From Pantoea sp. CCBC3-3-1 (GTDB lineage: Bacteria; Pseudomonadota; Gammaproteobacteria; Enterobacterales; Enterobacteriaceae): a DNA stretch of 64,000 nt. Positions 61,820-64,000 of the stretch are shown piece by piece. How positions within the stretch are numbered: the stretch's first letter is position 1; each line of letters begins with the position of its first letter. Both the position numbers and the translations under genes were made by a program. Under the pieces are notes generated by a model that was not told the DNA's origin, searched no databases, and saw only the letters and a program-made list of their open reading frames with translations. The DNA lies in NCBI RefSeq assembly GCF_007981265.1, contig NZ_CP034363.1, positions 2,852,001-2,916,000 of the forward strand, in the 5' to 3' direction.

Positions 61820-63073
61820 TTAAGGTCTTGCAGCTGTTCCATCGGGCAAACGTGCATTGGTCCATTCCGGAATACCGCCCGACACAGGGTACTTCGCTGC
61901 CTCTTTCAAATCGATATCCACGCCCAGCCCCGGACGATCGCTGAGATACGCATAGCCGCGATCAATCTCAGGACAACCAGGGAATACTTCCTGCAACGCC
62001 TCATTCACCGGAGTATATTCCTGAATGCCAAGATTGGTGATGCTCAGATCAATATGCAGGTTTGCTGCCACGCCAATCGGTGAGATATCGCCCGGACCGT
62101 GCCATGCAGTGCGCACGCCGAACAGTTCCGCAAAAGTCGCCAGTTTCTTCGCTGGCGAGATGCCGCCAATGGTGCTGACGTGGCAGCGAATATAATCGAT
62201 CAGCTGGTTTTGAATTAATGGTTTCCACTCATTGATTTGTGTAAACAGCTCGCCCATGGCAATTGGCGTGCTGCTTTGGCTGCGTAATTTGCTCAGCCAG
62301 TCGATATTTTCTGGCGAGACCGGATCCTCAAGGAAAAAAAGCTGATACGGTTCGAGTGCTTTCGCCAGCTGGATTGAAGCGATCGGCGTGATGCGTTCGT
62401 GCACATCATGAATAAACTCGACGCCAAAACCGAGCTTATTGCGCAGATGATCAAACAGGCGCGGTACGGCGCGCGCATAAGCATCCGGATCGAAATAGAT
62501 GCCTTGAGTAGGATTACGCGGTGACACTTTCGGCTGGATATTGCGAGCTTTGGCCAGCTTGCCGGCGATCAAACGCAAATCATCGGTACCCGCGCCGCCA
62601 TACATGCCCATCTGACAGCGCACATATTGATAGCCCTCCTCCATGCGTGCGCGAATGTTATCTTCAACTTCGATCTCATCGGCGCCGTCGCAGTGGCGAT
62701 AAAGCGGCACGCCATCGCGACATTTGCCGCCAAGCAGTTCATACACCGGCAAGTCGGCAACTTTACCCTTCAGATCCCACAGCGCCATATCCACGCCGGA
62801 GAGCGCATTATTCATCACCGGACCGTTACGCCAGTAACCGCTGACCGCCGCCGATTGCCAGATGTCTTCGATACGCGCCGGGTCTTTGCCGATCAAAAAC
62901 GGCTTCATGTAGTTTTCAATCGCGGCGGCGACCGCGTAGATACGCTGAGTAAAGGTGGCGCAGCCCAAACCGTATAAACCGGGTTCGCTGGTTTCGATTT
63001 TTACCACCACCAAATCGATGCCGCCTGGCGCGGTAAGGATGGTTTTTACATCGGTAATTTTCAGGTTACTCAT
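61820..63073 (-). CDS. RspA/ManD-family sugar-acid dehydratase (enolase superfamily)
   Basis: A 417-residue protein starting MSNLKITDVKTILTAPGGID. It has GYWRNGPVMNNALSGVDMAL, YVRCQMGMYGGAG, the metal ligands in FIHDVHERI (Asp, near 211), FFLEDPVSPEN (Glu) and AMGELF (Glu), and WHGPGDISPIGV (His). Typical of RspA/D-mannonate or gluconate dehydratases. The ATG at 63073 fits a GAGG site. Reaction: loss of water from a sugar acid; precise substrate unknown. Probably controlled by the neighbouring GntR regulator. Confidence 0.9.
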   Translation of the reverse strand: MSNLKITDVKTILTAPGGIDLVVVKIETSEPGLYGLGCATFTQRIYAVAAAIENYMKPFLIGKDPARIEDIWQSAAVSGYWRNGPVMNNALSGVDMALWDLKGKVADLPVYELLGGKCRDGVPLYRHCDGADEIEVEDNIRARMEEGYQYVRCQMGMYGGAGTDDLRLIAGKLAKARNIQPKVSPRNPTQGIYFDPDAYARAVPRLFDHLRNKLGFGVEFIHDVHERITPIASIQLAKALEPYQLFFLEDPVSPENIDWLSKLRSQSSTPIAMGELFTQINEWKPLIQNQLIDYIRCHVSTIGGISPAKKLATFAELFGVRTAWHGPGDISPIGVAANLHIDLSITNLGIQEYTPVNEALQEVFPGCPEIDRGYAYLSDRPGLGVDIDLKEAAKYPVSGGIPEWTNARLPDGTAARP

Positions 63074-63109
63074 CATGATCCTCACGGTATCTGGATAACA
63101 TGCTGTATG

Positions 63110-63120
63110 ATGTCCTACAT
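63110..63120. promoter_or_regulatory. GntR-type operator before the dehydratase
   Basis: ATGTCCTACAT, an imperfect dyad (ATGT...ACAT), in the dehydratase promoter. The same core TGTCCTACAT is repeated just upstream of the gntR start. Confidence 0.55.
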
Positions 63121-63129
63121 GTTATGTGT

Positions 63130-63156
63130 ATTAAAAAGCCCTGAGCAGGGCTTTTG
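63130..63156 (-). terminator. Terminator of the GntR gene
   Basis: AAAAGCCCTG-ag-CAGGGCTTTT between the two genes; on the minus strand followed by TTTTT. Confidence 0.65.
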
Positions 63157-63161
63157 GTTAT

Positions 63162-63875
63162 TCAGTTATGGCGTACATCTTCAATGGCATGCACGTTATG
63201 TGTCATCGCGCTATTAAGCGTCTCGGCCGCCAGCGATGCATCGCGGTTTTTCAACGCCATAAAGACTTTGATATGGGCTTCAAAGCTTTCCAGCGTAATG
63301 CCCAATACGCGGTTCAACTCTTCGAGGTAATGCACATAAATCCCCTTCAGGGATTCCATGACGTGGATGAACACCTTGTTGTGCGAGGCTTTCACAATCG
63401 CCAGATGGAAATCGTAGTCCGCCAGCGAGTACTTCTTATAGTCATCTTTACTCACCAGCATGCGATTCAAGGCGCTTTCCAGCACTTTGACATCTTCATC
63501 GGTGGCGTTCTGCACTGCCAGCTCCATGCATTTGAACTCGACGGTCTGACGGAAAACCCGCATATCATCAAACTCTTCCTGTGAAAGATGCAGAATGGGC
63601 TGGTTATCACTGAACGATCCGTAGCGCGCCACTTCGCGGGTAACATATGTGCCCTTCCCCTGATGCGTCACCACCACGCCAAGGTCACGCAGCTTCTGCA
63701 CGGCACTCCGCACGCTGACGCGGCTCACCTGAAAGGTTGCGGTCAATTCCGCCTCAGACGGCAACTTACAGCCCGGCTCCCACAGACCATCCTGAATGTT
63801 CTGCTTCATCTGCTCGTAGATGACATCAACCACATTATGTTTTTGGATACTTTCCAGCGCCACGGCGTTACTCAC
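63162..63875 (-). CDS. GntR/FadR-type (FCD) transcription regulator
   Basis: A 237-residue protein with an N-terminal winged HTH (KLPSEAELTATFQVSRVSVR, SAVQKLRDLGVVVTHQGKGT) and a FCD ligand domain with metal-binding pattern (DYDFHLAIVKASHNK, with Asp/His). It begins with GTG. The upstream operator overlaps its ribosome site, suggesting autorepression. It should sense the sugar acid handled by the dehydratase. Confidence 0.88.
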   Translation of the reverse strand: MSNAVALESIQKHNVVDVIYEQMKQNIQDGLWEPGCKLPSEAELTATFQVSRVSVRSAVQKLRDLGVVVTHQGKGTYVTREVARYGSFSDNQPILHLSQEEFDDMRVFRQTVEFKCMELAVQNATDEDVKVLESALNRMLVSKDDYKKYSLADYDFHLAIVKASHNKVFIHVMESLKGIYVHYLEELNRVLGITLESFEAHIKVFMALKNRDASLAAETLNSAMTHNVHAIEDVRHN

Positions 63876-63887
63876 TTGTCCTACATG
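63876..63887. promoter_or_regulatory. GntR-type operator at its own start
   Basis: TTGTCCTACATG shares the TGTCCTACAT core with 63110-63120. It overlaps the Shine-Dalgarno AGGA of the gene. Confidence 0.55.
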
Positions 63888-64000
63888 TCTACCGCTTTTT
63901 AACGCGTCACTGCCTGCAACACAAGCAGGAATTTTGCTGACATCAACAGCGACAGTTCAAAATGGCGAAATTTAGTAATTGTTTTCAGTAATTTAGTTTA

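Overview
The window is chromosomal DNA of a flagellated enteric gammaproteobacterium, most likely a member of the Erwiniaceae (Pantoea/Erwinia type). The right half carries an ordered fliE-fliFGHIJK-fliLMNOPQR cluster, then rcsA, dsrB, a YqaE-type gene, a mannosyl-3-phosphoglycerate phosphatase/glycosyltransferase pair, yodC, yedI, yedA, vsr-dcm, queH, yedJ, mtfA and a tRNA-Asn gene. This is the enterobacterial order around rcsA/dcm with some non-E. coli insertions. Genus is inferred from gene content only.

The left 35.4 kb is lambdoid prophage DNA. About 1-4762 is the right end of a heavily deleted prophage: tailspike (cut by the window edge), Rz1/Rz, holin, lysozyme and Q on the minus strand, then a cI-like repressor and a phi21-type N protein on the plus strand, and a short integrase-like scrap. 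About 4763-35424 is a second lambdoid prophage in the same orientation, bounded by an exact 21-bp repeat. The right copy of that repeat is the last seven codons of fliE including its stop, so fliE is left intact. The two prophages therefore look like a tandem at the fliE 3' end.

The second prophage reads, in its own genetic order from the right: int, xis, small early genes, recT, recE, N with nutL and PL, a lipoprotein, an ImmA/IrrE-DUF4411 pair, cI, cro, nutR, cII, a ParB-like gene, O, P, nin genes (NinB, a truncated MT-A70 methylase, NinG), Q, holin/lysozyme/Rz/Rz1, an antirepressor-domain gene, a virion-like protein, a zinc-ribbon/XRE pair, HNH, terS, terL, portal and protease. The major capsid gene is then fused after about 198 codons to the tail of a tail fibre. 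All head-completion and tail genes in between are missing, so the element is defective although its control circuits (twin PL/PR promoters, matched nut sites, recET, lysis) look complete. A LexA box precedes a small gene near the left end, followed by a terminator-rich region with duplicated gene scraps.

In the chromosome the fli genes run as tight, often overlapping operons. rcsA has a near-perfect RcsAB box upstream. A probable small RNA lies between the YqaE-type gene and mpgP. At the right end, tRNA-Asn is followed by a P4-family integrase with no second attachment site in the window, then an RspA/ManD-family dehydratase and a GntR/FadR-type regulator that share an ATGTCCTACAT-type operator. 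No rRNA, CRISPR array or complete insertion sequence was seen.
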